Source: Gallionella sp.
Lineage (GTDB): Bacteria; Pseudomonadota; Gammaproteobacteria; Burkholderiales; Gallionellaceae
NCBI GenBank assembly: GCA_028689145.1
Contig: JAQTWT010000003.1
Location: forward strand, 223,558-287,557
Length of the DNA: 64,000 nucleotides
Reading direction: 5' to 3'
Numbering within the stretch: the first letter of the stretch is position 1; each line of letters opens with the position of its first letter. The notes beneath the pieces are model-generated. The model was not told the DNA's origin, did not search any database, and saw only the letters and a list, made by a program, of their open reading frames with translations. The position numbers and the translations under genes are program-made. Positions 53,209-62,888 of this stretch are shown here, piece by piece.

Positions 53209-54234
53209 ATGAATTATTCACAGACATTAACCAAGTTGATTGACCGCCACGATTTGCAGTTCACCGAGATGCGCGAACTGATGCAGCACATCATGGGCGG
53301 ACAACTCACCCAGGCGCAGATCGCTGCCGTATTGACCGCATTGCGTATCAAGGGCGAGACAGTCAGCGAAATTGCGGCCGCTGCAGCGGTGATGCGCGAA
53401 CTATCCAGCAAGGTTAGCGTGAAACATACCGGTCACTTGGTCGATACCTGCGGCACCGGCGGCGACGGCGCGCAGACTTTCAATATTTCCACCGCCAGCG
53501 CCTTTGTCGCCGCGGCAGCCGGCGCGCATGTCGCCAAGCACGGCGGACGCTCGGTATCCTCGACCTGCGGCTCGGCTGACGTGCTGGAAAAGCTCGGCGT
53601 GAATGTCAATTTGACCGCCGGGCAAGTTGCGCAATGCGCAGACAGCATCGGAGTCGGCTTCATGTTCGCCCCGAATCATCACAGCGCGATGAAACACGCC
53701 GCACCGGTACGCCGCGAACTCGGCGTGCGCACGCTGTTCAACCTGCTCGGGCCGCTGACCAACCCGGCAGGCGCGCAAAACCAGGTGATCGGCGTATTTC
53801 ACCCATCGCTCACCGCCAAGCTCGCGCAAGTGCTCGGCGAACTCGGCAGCCGCCATGTGCTGGTGGTGCACGGTGCGGACGGCATGGACGAGATTTCCAT
53901 CTCGGGGGGCACTTACATCGCGGAACTTAAAGACGGCAAGGTCAGCGAATACACCGTGCATCCGGATCAGTTCGGTTTGCCCGTTTCACCGCCGGATAGG
54001 TTGCGCGTTGCCAATGCCGACGAAGCATGTCAAAAACTGCTCGGCGTGTTGAACAATGAACCCGGTGCGCCGCGCGACATCGTGCAACTGAATGCCGGTG
54101 CGGCGATCTATGTGGCCGGACTGACCGCCACGCTCAAGGAAGGCATCGAAAAAGCCGGACAGGTGATCGCCAGCGGCGCGGCAAAAAACAAGCTGGATCA
54201 ACTGGTCGCGCTAAGCAACAGCTTCACAAGCTGA
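53209..54234 (+). CDS. trpD: Anthranilate phosphoribosyltransferase
   Basis: Second step of tryptophan synthesis. 341 residues from ATG 53209 (MNYSQTLTKLIDRHDL). Motifs: DTCGTGGDGAQTFNIST, AKHGGRSVSSTCGSADVLEKLGV, HHSAMKHAAPVRRELGVRTLFNLLGPLTNPA, and GADGMDEISISG. trpC, which often follows, is not in the window. Confidence 0.97.
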   Translation: MNYSQTLTKLIDRHDLQFTEMRELMQHIMGGQLTQAQIAAVLTALRIKGETVSEIAAAAAVMRELSSKVSVKHTGHLVDTCGTGGDGAQTFNISTASAFVAAAAGAHVAKHGGRSVSSTCGSADVLEKLGVNVNLTAGQVAQCADSIGVGFMFAPNHHSAMKHAAPVRRELGVRTLFNLLGPLTNPAGAQNQVIGVFHPSLTAKLAQVLGELGSRHVLVVHGADGMDEISISGGTYIAELKDGKVSEYTVHPDQFGLPVSPPDRLRVANADEACQKLLGVLNNEPGAPRDIVQLNAGAAIYVAGLTATLKEGIEKAGQVIASGAAKNKLDQLVALSNSFTS

Positions 54235-54337
54235 CAGCGGAAGTTCGGCCGGGATTGACGATTCATTCTGGTGCTGCGGCATCATTCCCGACCGGCAGCC
54301 GTTATTTACTTACTGAACCGGTCACGGAGATAAAGTC

Positions 54338-55078
54338 ATGAACGAAACCCTGCATCTCATGCAATCCCATCGCAGCGACCGCAGCTACAGCAGCGAACCG
54401 GTCAGTGATGTGCTGCTCGACGAGATTATCAGGGCGGCGCAATGCGGCCCCTCCTCGATGAACGGCCAGCAAACCTCGCTGGTGGTAGTGCGCGATGCCG
54501 CCAGACGCGCGCGTATCGCCGAGCTGGCAGGCAACCAGCCGTGGGTCGCGCAGGCACCGGTATTTGTCGTCATCGTGATGGATTTTTACAAGAGCTCGCT
54601 GGGTGTGGCGCGTGCCGGACAGCAGCAGATCATCCACGAGAGTGTCGAGGGGTACACCGCCGGCGCGATCGATGCAGGTATCACGCTCGGCAACCTGATG
54701 ACCGCCGCGCGCTCTTGCGGTTTGGGTGTTGTGCCGATCGGCGGTGTGCGACGTAATCCGCAGGCGCTGATCGATCTGCTCGAATTGCCGCCCTGTACTT
54801 TCCCGCTAGCCGGGCTGTGCGTGGGGTATGTCGCCCAAGCTGCGCCGCAAAAGCCACGTCTGGCAATGGCCAGCTATCGTCACGACGAACACTACCGGCG
54901 CGACGGGCTGCCGGAAATGATCGGCGACTACGATGCTGTCATGGTCAAATACTGGCAGGAGATCGGGCGTGCGGACGGTGTGTCCTGGTCGGCCAATCTG
55001 GCTAACTTTTTCACGAAAGTCTATTTTCCGGAAGTCAAAACAGTCGCGGCGAAGCAGGGATTTCTAAACGACAAGTAA
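54338..55078 (+). CDS. NfsA-type flavin nitroreductase
   Basis: 246 residues, FMN-dependent NAD(P)H oxidoreductase. Opening HRSDRSYSSEPVSD with the FMN-binding HRSxR, AAQCGPSSMNGQ, IDAGITLGNLMTAARSCGLGVVPIGGVRRNP, and LAGLCVGYV. Reduces quinones or nitro compounds; natural substrate unknown. Upstream 103 bases after trpD hold no gene. Confidence 0.92.
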   Translation: MNETLHLMQSHRSDRSYSSEPVSDVLLDEIIRAAQCGPSSMNGQQTSLVVVRDAARRARIAELAGNQPWVAQAPVFVVIVMDFYKSSLGVARAGQQQIIHESVEGYTAGAIDAGITLGNLMTAARSCGLGVVPIGGVRRNPQALIDLLELPPCTFPLAGLCVGYVAQAAPQKPRLAMASYRHDEHYRRDGLPEMIGDYDAVMVKYWQEIGRADGVSWSANLANFFTKVYFPEVKTVAAKQGFLNDK

Positions 55079-55084
55079 GACGAA

Positions 55085-55447
55085 TTATTGATTATCGCGA
55101 GCGGCTTCGTGCCGTTCGATTACGCGATCGATGAAGCCGCGCAGAAAGCCCTCGGTCTGCGCGCTATGAAAACGGTCTATCTCCACCCCGTGACTGTAGG
55201 CTACGACTGTTGGAAAGCCGCGCACCTTGTGCCGCCCGGCGATCTTCATGTTTTCATCGGCATCCACCATCCCCAGCAGGAACTTGCCGTCATAGGCGAA
55301 AACCATCTTGTGCAGCAACGGTGCCAATACCCTGCACGGTGCGCACCAATCCGCGCTGATATCTACCAGCACCGGCATCTCGTGCGAGCGCGCCACAACC
55401 AGATCGTCAAAACTGGCCTCTTCAACGTTATAGGAATAATCGCTCAT
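55085..55447 (-). CDS. Thioredoxin-family protein
   Basis: 120 residues. Thioredoxin fold with active site DWCAPC (C35, C38) instead of the usual WCGPC, and the cis-proline in RGFPTVV. Ala in place of Gly between the cysteines is unusual and would shift redox behaviour. AGGA ribosome binding site. It is followed on the same strand by no other gene; murJ lies upstream. Confidence 0.87.
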   Translation of the reverse strand: MSDYSYNVEEASFDDLVVARSHEMPVLVDISADWCAPCRVLAPLLHKMVFAYDGKFLLGMVDADENMKIAGRHKVRGFPTVVAYSHGVEIDRFHSAQTEGFLRGFIDRVIERHEAARDNQ

Positions 55448-55465
55448 TGCTATCCTCTTTCATCG

Positions 55466-57004
55466 TTAATTCACTCCGCGCTTGGCAAAGTCTTTCGGGC
55501 GAAAGCCCAGTGCGCCGAGCACGGCAAAGTAAACCACCACTCCGCCGGTAACCAGTGCAGCCAGACGCAGAATGCGCGACCAGCCGGAGCTGTTCAGCCA
55601 GCTTTGCTCGGTGCCCATGCCGAACCATAAAGTGATCGCCAATGCCGCCACGGCGATGCTGATCTTGGCAAAGAACACCCCCCAACCCGGTTCGGGATGG
55701 TAGATATCATGCTTGCGCAAGTAGCGGAACAGGATCGCGGAATTCAGGCACGCGCCAAGACCGATCGACAGGGCCAGTCCGGCGTGTTGTATCCAGCCGA
55801 TAAACAGCGCGTTCATCGCTTGTGTGGCGATCAGTGTGACGATGCCAATCTTCACCGGCGTTCTGATGTCCTGCCGCGCGTAAAAACCCGGCGCGAGGAT
55901 TTTTACCAGAATCATGCCGATCAGCCCGACGCTGTAGCCGACCAGCGCCTCGCGCGTCATCAGCACATCGTGCGCGGCGAACGCGCCGTGCTGGAAGAAA
56001 GTCGCCAGCAGCGGCACGGCGATCATGCCCAGCGCCAGCGCGGCGGGCAGCGACAGCATGATGGTCAGGCGCAACCCCCAGTCCAGCAGCTTCGAATATT
56101 CCACCGTGTTGTTGTTTGCATGGCACTTGGAGAGCGACGGCAGCAGAATGGTGCCGATGGCCGCACCCAGCAGCCCGGCCGGAAATTCCATCAGGCGATC
56201 CGCGTAATACAGCCAAGACACGCTGCCCGCCACCAGAAACGAGGCGAAGATGGTATTGATGATCAGGCTGATCTGCGAAATAGACACGCCGAATACTGCC
56301 GGCCCCATCTGTTTGATGACGCGCCACATGCCTTCATCCTTGAGGCTGAAGCGGATCGTCGGCAGCATGCCAATTTTTTTCAGAAACGGAAGCTGGAATG
56401 CCAGCTGCACGATGCCCGCGACGAACACTGCCCAGGCCAGCGCCATGATCGGCGGATCGCAATACGGTGCCAGCCACAGCGCGCCGCCGATGAAGCACAC
56501 GTTGAGCAGAACAGGTGCGAAGGCCGGTACCCAGAATTTGTTGTAGGTGTTGAGGATGCCCGCCGCGACCGATACCAGCGAGATGAAAAAGATGTACGGC
56601 GCGGTGACGCGCAGCAGTTGCACGGTGAGATCGAATTTCTCCGCGTCCTTGATGAAGCCGGGTGCGCTGATATAGACCAGAAGCGGCGCGGCGACGATGC
56701 CGATCAGCGTCACCGCAAACAGGATCAGCGCCAGCATGGTAGTGACATGATCGACCAGCAGCTTGGTTTCGTCGTGGCCGCGGCGGTTTTTATACTCGCC
56801 GAAAATCGGCACGAATGCCTGCGAAAACGCACCCTCGGCAAACAGGCGGCGCAGCAGATTGGGTAGTTTGAACGCCACGAAGAACGCATCCGTCGCCGCG
56901 CCCGCGCCGAATATCCGCGCGATCAGCACATCGCGCACAAACGCGAGGATGCGCGAAACCAGCGTCAGGCTGCTGATGGTGGCGAGGGCTTTAAGGAGGT
57001 TCAT
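55466..57004 (-). CDS. murJ: Lipid II flippase MurJ
   Basis: 512 residues, 14 predicted membrane spans. Moves lipid II across the inner membrane for peptidoglycan synthesis. Family motifs: SRILAFVRDVLIARIFGAGAATDAFFVAFKLPNLLRRLFAEGAFSQAFVP, and the essential-arginine region in the first helices. Ribosome binding site AAGGAGG precedes the start. rpsT, common as a divergent neighbour, is not present. Confidence 0.96.
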   Translation of the reverse strand: MNLLKALATISSLTLVSRILAFVRDVLIARIFGAGAATDAFFVAFKLPNLLRRLFAEGAFSQAFVPIFGEYKNRRGHDETKLLVDHVTTMLALILFAVTLIGIVAAPLLVYISAPGFIKDAEKFDLTVQLLRVTAPYIFFISLVSVAAGILNTYNKFWVPAFAPVLLNVCFIGGALWLAPYCDPPIMALAWAVFVAGIVQLAFQLPFLKKIGMLPTIRFSLKDEGMWRVIKQMGPAVFGVSISQISLIINTIFASFLVAGSVSWLYYADRLMEFPAGLLGAAIGTILLPSLSKCHANNNTVEYSKLLDWGLRLTIMLSLPAALALGMIAVPLLATFFQHGAFAAHDVLMTREALVGYSVGLIGMILVKILAPGFYARQDIRTPVKIGIVTLIATQAMNALFIGWIQHAGLALSIGLGACLNSAILFRYLRKHDIYHPEPGWGVFFAKISIAVAALAITLWFGMGTEQSWLNSSGWSRILRLAALVTGGVVVYFAVLGALGFRPKDFAKRGVN

Positions 57005-57313
57005 GGGTCGTAATGGCTACGCGGTAAACGCCGCGCATCATACCATTGCGCCCGGTACTGCCGCGCATCTCTGCCATCGAATGTTGAAAAACTACCCGAA
57101 TCTATATCTTTCGGCATATTGACCGGGCGGTTGCCAGAAGGTAGGGTACGTATCGGTCATTCGGATGGCATAAACGGTCATCTATTTTCCGGTTGTTGCA
57201 GGATAAATCCATGGCAATGTCATTGTGCTGAGTGCGATTGATCTCCCGATCACGCCTCAACTGCAAGGCTTGTCTGAGGGCTTAACTTTATTAAATTTGC
57301 GGGGGTTTTTGGC
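57005..57313. other. Intergenic region between murJ and the FIST gene
   Basis: 309 bases shared by two divergent genes. A GGGGG Shine-Dalgarno-like run lies 8 bases before the FIST start. The stretch 57281-57300 is AT-rich (TAACTTTATTAAATTTGC) and could hold a promoter, but no confident -35/-10 pair or RNA gene was found. Confidence 0.5.
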
Positions 57314-58444
57314 ATGTCAAAACTGAATGTAAAAAAAGGCGCATCTTTTTCTTCCGATCCGGTTCAGGCCGTAAAGGAAATGGCTCAAGCCATCCACCAA
57401 CCCGACGCATCTATTGTCATTTTTTTTGCCTCCTCCAAATATGATCTTGGTGTGCTGGGTAACGCGCTGAAAGATTCGTTCAGTTGTCCGGTGATCGGCT
57501 GCACCACCTCGGGAGAAATATCCTCCAGTACGGGATACCGCGAAGGCGGGTTGGTTGGGGTAAGTTTGAGTTCGTCAGGGCTGATCGCGCATCCGAAGAT
57601 GATTGCGCCGCTGAGCCGTTTCGGTTTGGTCGAGGGGGAGAATCTGGCGCAGGACCTGCGTTCCGAACTGAAGCTGAGCGGTGATTTCGATCCGGCCAAG
57701 ATGTTTGGCCTGCTGCTGGTCGATGGTCTTTCCATGCTCGAAGAGCAAGTCGTTGCCGCGCTGTACAGTTCGCTTGGAGGGGTGTCCCTGATCGGCGGAT
57801 CGGCCGGCGATGACCTGTCATTCAAGGAAACGCATGTTTATTGGCAAGGTGAATTTTTCAAAGATGCCGCCATTATCACCCTGTTCGAGACCACGCTGCC
57901 GTTCAAGGCGTTTCAGATCCAGCACTTTGAGCCGACCGATACACGCTTGGTCATTACCGAAAGCGACTGTGCTTCGCGTACCGTCACCGAGATCAACGGC
58001 GGCCCGGCGGCCGAGGAATACGCCAGAGCGGTGGGCCTGAATATCACCGAGCTCAATCCGCAGATATTTGCCGCATACCCGGTCATGCTAAAAATTGGCG
58101 GCGAATACTATGTCCGCTCGATACAGAAAGTGAATCCGGATGGCAGCCTGACGTTCTACTGTGCTATCGACAACGGACTGGTTCTCACCGTGGGTCGCGG
58201 AAAAGGGCTGGTGGAAAATTTGCAGGAAAACCTGACCAAGCTGCGGCAAGAACTCCCCACGCTTAAAGTTATCCTTGGTTGCGATTGCATCCTGAGGCGG
58301 CTGGAACTTCAGCAAAAAGACCTGACCGAAGCAGCGGAAAGAGTCCTTAAGGATGTCGAGTTCATCGGCTTCTCGACCTATGGCGAGCAATTCAACGGCA
58401 TCCATGTGAACCAGACGCTGACCGGAATCGCTATCGGGGAATAA
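57314..58444 (+). CDS. FIST-domain sensor protein (NosP-like candidate)
   Basis: 376 residues with FIST N (about 30-220) and FIST C (about 225-365) domains: [39 protein letters not shown] and [36 protein letters not shown] proteins are small-ligand sensors; the NosP subgroup binds haem and nitric oxide and is encoded beside a histidine kinase that it controls. Here a soluble hybrid kinase begins 2 bases downstream, the same arrangement. Haem binding is inferred, not visible. Confidence 0.85.
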   Translation: MSKLNVKKGASFSSDPVQAVKEMAQAIHQPDASIVIFFASSKYDLGVLGNALKDSFSCPVIGCTTSGEISSSTGYREGGLVGVSLSSSGLIAHPKMIAPLSRFGLVEGENLAQDLRSELKLSGDFDPAKMFGLLLVDGLSMLEEQVVAALYSSLGGVSLIGGSAGDDLSFKETHVYWQGEFFKDAAIITLFETTLPFKAFQIQHFEPTDTRLVITESDCASRTVTEINGGPAAEEYARAVGLNITELNPQIFAAYPVMLKIGGEYYVRSIQKVNPDGSLTFYCAIDNGLVLTVGRGKGLVENLQENLTKLRQELPTLKVILGCDCILRRLELQQKDLTEAAERVLKDVEFIGFSTYGEQFNGIHVNQTLTGIAIGE

Positions 58445-58446
58445 CG

Positions 58447-60234
58447 ATGACTAATAGTCCTGTCACGCACGAGGAACGCATCGCCCGCCTCGAAAAAGAA
58501 CTTGCCGCGCAGCGCAAAATCAACAAGGTGCTGATGGAGCGGGTGGAACGCAGTGTGAACGATACCGGGAGTTCCTACTCGCTGTTCGAGCGCAACATCA
58601 CCCTGCAAAGGAATGTCGAGACACGCACCCATGAACTGGAACGCGTCAATACCGAGTTGCACCGCATGATCGGCGAGGCTCATCGTGCCCAGCAAATTGC
58701 GGAAGAAGCCAGCCAGTCCAAGAGCCAGTTTCTGGCCAATATGAGCCACGAATTGCGCACCCCGCTCAATGCCATTATCGGTTACAGCGAGATGTTGCAG
58801 GACGATGCCGAAGATCAGGGGCTGGACGACTTCATTCCCGACCTCCAAAAAATACGCGGTGCAGGCAAACATCTGCTCGACCTGATCAACGATATCCTTG
58901 ATATTTCCAAGATCGAGGCCGGTAAGATGGAGCTGTTCCTGGAACGCTTCAAATTACCCCCGGTGATAGAAGAGATCGCCGCCACGATTCGGCCCATGCT
59001 GGAAAAAAACGGCAATCAACTGGTGGTTCACTGTGCCGACCAATTGGACTCCATGCATGGGGATCTGACCAAGATACGCCAAATTCTGTTTAATCTGCTG
59101 AGCAACGCCAGCAAATTCACCGAAAAAGGGCAGGTGACACTGTCCGTGTCCCGCAGTGCGGGACACGACGGCAAGGACTGGGTCACCTTCAGCGTTGCCG
59201 ATTCCGGCATCGGCATGTCTCCGGAGCAGCTCGGCAAGTTGTTTCAAGCCTTCACCCAGGCGGATGCTTCCACCACCCGCAAATATGGCGGCACCGGTCT
59301 GGGGCTGACGATCAGCCGCCGTTTCAGCGAGATGATGGGGGGCGAGATTAGCGTCACCAGTGAGCTGGGCAAAGGCTCGGTATTCACGGTTCGCGTGCCG
59401 GCCGATGTCGCGCAAGTGGAAGAATTTGATGCCGGGGAAATTGAAATATCTGCCGTGCCCCCAGCCGGATCTGCCGGTACCGTACTGGTCATCGACGATG
59501 ATCCGGCAACACGGGATTTGTTGCGGCGTTTTCTCGGTAACAAGGGTTTTCATGTGGTGACGACACCCAATGGCGAGGAAGGCTTGCGTCTCGCGGCGGA
59601 ATTGCGTCCCAACGCGATCACACTGGATGTAATGATGCCGGGGATGGATGGATGGGCGGTGCTGACCGCGTTGAAACACGACCCGGCACTTGCGGATATA
59701 CCGGTGATCATGCTCTCCATTATCGACGAGAAGAACATGGGGTATGCTCTGGGTGCCGCGGATTATCTGACCAAACCGGTTGACCGTAGCCGTCTGGCAA
59801 CGGTGATCGAGCGCTATCGGGTTGCACAGACGCATTGTAGTGTGCTGCTGGTGGAAGACGATTTGCCGACCCGCGAAATGATGCGGCGCACTTTGCAAAA
59901 GGATGGCCTGGAAATCGTTGAGGCAGAAAACGGGCTGGTCGGTTTGGCGCGTGTGACTGAACGGATCCCCGATCTGATCCTGTTGGACTTGATGATGCCG
60001 GTAATGGATGGTTTTCATTTTGCCGCCGAATTGCGCAAGCACCCCGAATGGCGAAAAATTCCCGTGGTTGTAATGACCGCCAAGGAACTGACTACGGAAG
60101 ATCGCTTGCAACTTAACGGCTATGTGGAAAAAATCTTGCAAAAGGGTGCTTGCGGCCGGGATGAATTGCTGGCGGAAGTACACCACTTTATCAAGACCTG
60201 TGCGGGCAACGGAACGAAAATCGCGAGCCGGTAA
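58447..60234 (+). CDS. Soluble hybrid histidine kinase with two receiver domains
   Basis: 595 residues: N-terminal coiled coil (about 10-90), HisKA with phospho-acceptor H101 in [10 protein letters not shown], HATPase (about 205-325, [21 protein letters not shown]), receiver 1 (about 348-460; [12 protein letters not shown]) and receiver 2 (about 474-590; [12 protein letters not shown]). No membrane span or sensor domain, so input must come from a partner, most likely the FIST protein. It resembles NahK-type kinases. Confidence 0.92.
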   Translation: MTNSPVTHEERIARLEKELAAQRKINKVLMERVERSVNDTGSSYSLFERNITLQRNVETRTHELERVNTELHRMIGEAHRAQQIAEEASQSKSQFLANMSHELRTPLNAIIGYSEMLQDDAEDQGLDDFIPDLQKIRGAGKHLLDLINDILDISKIEAGKMELFLERFKLPPVIEEIAATIRPMLEKNGNQLVVHCADQLDSMHGDLTKIRQILFNLLSNASKFTEKGQVTLSVSRSAGHDGKDWVTFSVADSGIGMSPEQLGKLFQAFTQADASTTRKYGGTGLGLTISRRFSEMMGGEISVTSELGKGSVFTVRVPADVAQVEEFDAGEIEISAVPPAGSAGTVLVIDDDPATRDLLRRFLGNKGFHVVTTPNGEEGLRLAAELRPNAITLDVMMPGMDGWAVLTALKHDPALADIPVIMLSIIDEKNMGYALGAADYLTKPVDRSRLATVIERYRVAQTHCSVLLVEDDLPTREMMRRTLQKDGLEIVEAENGLVGLARVTERIPDLILLDLMMPVMDGFHFAAELRKHPEWRKIPVVVMTAKELTTEDRLQLNGYVEKILQKGACGRDELLAEVHHFIKTCAGNGTKIASR

Positions 60235-60279
60235 ATTGCAATGAACATTGCAAACCCGAAATTACTAATGGGGGGATGA

Positions 60280-60648
60280 ATGCCCAAACTGCTGTTGGTT
60301 GAAGATAACGAAATGAACCGCGATATGCTGTCCAGGCGGCTGGAACGCAAAGGCTTCGCGGTTGTCATGGCGGTGGACGGCGGCGAGGGGGTTGCCATGG
60401 CGCTCTCGGAACAACCCGATTTGATTCTGATGGATATGAATTTGCCGGTGCTGGATGGCTGGGAGGCCACCCGAAGGATCAAGGCGGCACCGCAAACGGC
60501 GGCAATTCCGGTGATCGGACTTACTGCGCATGCCATGTCCGGCGATCGCGAAAAAGGTATGGCAGCTGGCTGCGACGACTACGACACCAAGCCGGTTGAG
60601 TTCGACCGTTTGCTTGGAAAAATCAACGCTCTTTTGAATAACAAATAA
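60280..60648 (+). CDS. Single-domain response regulator
   Basis: 122 residues, CheY-like receiver: VEDNEMNRDML acidic pocket, phospho-acceptor Asp in LILMDMNLPVLDGW, T/K switch in TAHAMSG and DTKPVE. Almost identical to the first 120 residues of the next gene; only about seven positions differ. The next ATG follows its TAA without a gap. Likely a tandem duplication or a loss of the Hpt part in one copy. Confidence 0.93.
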   Translation: MPKLLLVEDNEMNRDMLSRRLERKGFAVVMAVDGGEGVAMALSEQPDLILMDMNLPVLDGWEATRRIKAAPQTAAIPVIGLTAHAMSGDREKGMAAGCDDYDTKPVEFDRLLGKINALLNNK

Positions 60649-61713
60649 ATGCCCAAGCTACTGTTGGTTGAAGACAACGAAATGAACCGCGACATGCTGT
60701 CGCGGCGGTTGGAGCGCAAAGGCTTCGAGGTCGTCATGGCGGTGGACGGCGGCGAGGGTGTTGCCATGGCATTTGCGGAACAACCCGATCTAATTCTGAT
60801 GGATATGAATCTGCCGGTGCTGGACGGATGGGAAGCCACCCGGCGGATCAAAGCCGCGCCGCAAACGGCGGTAATCCCGGTGATCGGACTCACCGCGCAT
60901 GCCATGTCCGGCGACCGCGAAAAAGGAATGGCTGCGGGCTGCGACGACTACGACACCAAGCCGGTCGATTTCAACCGATTGTTTGGAAAAATCAATGCAC
61001 TGTTGAAAATCGAACCGGATGAACGACACGCCGCTGCGGAGGTATGTCGCGGTAAGCAGGTAGGTTCATCTGCCGCGTCGAACAGTGCTGCAACTGATAA
61101 ACAGAATCAAATTCAAATTGACGGTCTTGATTACGCAACGGGGCTGAGTCGTACCGGCGGTGATGAAAAATTCTACCGGCAACTGCTGGCCCGTTTTGTA
61201 GCCAATTTTACCAATGCGCCGGCTGATTTTTCCGTATGGATAGCCAATGCCAACTGGGTGGAAGCCGAACGTCAGGCGCATACCCTCAAGGGGTTGGCCG
61301 GTTCGCTGGGTATCAATGCATTGATTTCCCCGGCGACCGATTTGGAACAATGCTGCAAAGCGGGGCAACGCGAACAGGCAGCAGCGGTAATGGCGCGACT
61401 TGTGCCGTTACTGACAGTGCTATTGGAGCAATTGAATGTGCTTCTGCGTGTTCCCGAAGCTGCGCAAGGAGAAGCTTCATTGTCGCCCGGCACGCTGACC
61501 GACTGTTTGCCCAAGTTGCGCAAGTTGCTGGCCGAAAGTGATCCAGCTGCGGCAGGAGTCTGGGCGGAACACCAAGCTGCATTTGCCGCGCTTATACCGT
61601 CGCAAACAGTACACCGCATCACCGCAGCCATCGAGCAGTTTGACTTGGATGTTGCGCTGGCGTTGCTGGCAGAGTTGCCGGTAGAAGCGCCAACCGCTAC
61701 GCCGGTTAAATAA
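60649..61713 (+). CDS. Receiver-Hpt phosphorelay protein
   Basis: 354 residues: receiver domain (1-122, Asp in LILMDMNLPVLDGW) and an Hpt domain (about 165-265) with phosphorylatable His in AERQAHTLKGLAGSLG. The linker (123-155) is Ser/Gln-rich; the last 80 residues are helical and unassigned. With the hybrid kinase this gives a full His-Asp-His-Asp chain within one operon. No DNA-binding or enzymatic output domain is present, so the end target lies elsewhere. Confidence 0.9.
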   Translation: MPKLLLVEDNEMNRDMLSRRLERKGFEVVMAVDGGEGVAMAFAEQPDLILMDMNLPVLDGWEATRRIKAAPQTAVIPVIGLTAHAMSGDREKGMAAGCDDYDTKPVDFNRLFGKINALLKIEPDERHAAAEVCRGKQVGSSAASNSAATDKQNQIQIDGLDYATGLSRTGGDEKFYRQLLARFVANFTNAPADFSVWIANANWVEAERQAHTLKGLAGSLGINALISPATDLEQCCKAGQREQAAAVMARLVPLLTVLLEQLNVLLRVPEAAQGEASLSPGTLTDCLPKLRKLLAESDPAAAGVWAEHQAAFAALIPSQTVHRITAAIEQFDLDVALALLAELPVEAPTATPVK

Positions 61714-61763
61714 GAATCAGATAAACCGGCATCGGCCAGCAAGTGTGTCCCGGTACATGCGAG

Positions 61764-62858
61764 CTACAGCTCTATAGGGGAGGTGTAACCGTTGAGTTCC
61801 ACATAGGCTTTGCCGTTGGCCGCCCCGCTCACGCTGCACGCGCCTTCCCAATACACGCCGACCCACATCTCGCCGCGCTTGCCGTGTAACTCCTGATCTT
61901 TTACCAGCGGCTGGACGGTGAAAGTTTGTCCTTCCACGGTCACTGCCCAGCCGGAAGGGTAATTGGCATCGCTGTGCGGACTCTTCCAGTGCCCCAGAAT
62001 TTTCACGTCGAAGTCTTGCGCGGTCAGCGTCCGGGTCTGGCCTTGTGCATTGGTGACCGATCCGGATTTTTCCACCGCAGCATCCTTGCCCTTGCCGAGG
62101 AAGTCGAACAGCATGTACTGGCGATTGTCGTCGAGCTCGATGGCGAACCATTGCCAGCCCTTGAACATGGCGGGTTCCAGTTCGCCATATTGGCGGTCGA
62201 ACCAGCTGGTGCCGCTTACCTTGTGCGACTTGCCGTCAATGGTGAGTGTGCCGCTGGTTTCCATGCAGGGGCGGGAGTAGTAATAGGTGAAACCGCCGAA
62301 GCGGTAAGGGTGCGCATCGCCGCCATAGTGCATGGCTACCGGTTTGGTGGATATGAGATCAATGTCGAGCACATATTTGCCCACCTCACTATGCAGCCTG
62401 TCTTTCCCGTCCCCGCCCACTGCGGTGATTTTGTTGTCGGAACCCGAGCTGAGATTGAAGCTGTTCTTGATGCCTTTGGGGGGATAGAAGCGGATGTACT
62501 CTTCGAAGGCGAAGCTATCTTCTGATACGTCGGTGATGGCGGCCTGTACCAGCTGGTCGCGCAAAATGGAGAAATTGTCGAAGGCGAAGAATACCACTTC
62601 GAAGCCGAAGCGCCTGCCGTCATCGGTTTGCAGGTGGCCGGTCCAATACCACCACTGCACTTGCTCGTCCGGCAGATAGGCATCGTCGGCGGGTAATTCC
62701 ACCGGACCGATCAATCCACGGCGCGGCCTGAAGTAGCAAGCTACCGCCATCGCGACCACGATCATCCAGGGAAAAGCTTTCGGCCAGATCAGGCCGGCGA
62801 TGCAGATGATCAGTGCAATAATCCAGGGAACTTTATGCCATATCTTGCTCATTCTCAT
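61764..62858 (-). CDS. AttH/CrtC-like lipocalin-domain protein
   Basis: 364 residues. N-terminal membrane segments (about 10-45), then two lipocalin-like domains of the AttH/carotenoid 1,2-hydratase type: VQWWYWTGHLQTDDGRRFGFEVVFFAF, GTSWFDRQYGELEPAMFKGWQWFAIELDDNRQYMLFDF and a PSGWAVTVEGQTFTVQPLVKDQE end. Role uncertain; carotenoid genes are absent nearby, so lipid or hydrophobic ligand binding is more likely. 30 bases downstream of the receptor fragment. Confidence 0.85.
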   Translation of the reverse strand: MRMSKIWHKVPWIIALIICIAGLIWPKAFPWMIVVAMAVACYFRPRRGLIGPVELPADDAYLPDEQVQWWYWTGHLQTDDGRRFGFEVVFFAFDNFSILRDQLVQAAITDVSEDSFAFEEYIRFYPPKGIKNSFNLSSGSDNKITAVGGDGKDRLHSEVGKYVLDIDLISTKPVAMHYGGDAHPYRFGGFTYYYSRPCMETSGTLTIDGKSHKVSGTSWFDRQYGELEPAMFKGWQWFAIELDDNRQYMLFDFLGKGKDAAVEKSGSVTNAQGQTRTLTAQDFDVKILGHWKSPHSDANYPSGWAVTVEGQTFTVQPLVKDQELHGKRGEMWVGVYWEGACSVSGAANGKAYVELNGYTSPIEL

Positions 62859-62888
62859 TTGGGCAGCCTCCTTTGGTTATTTGTAAAA

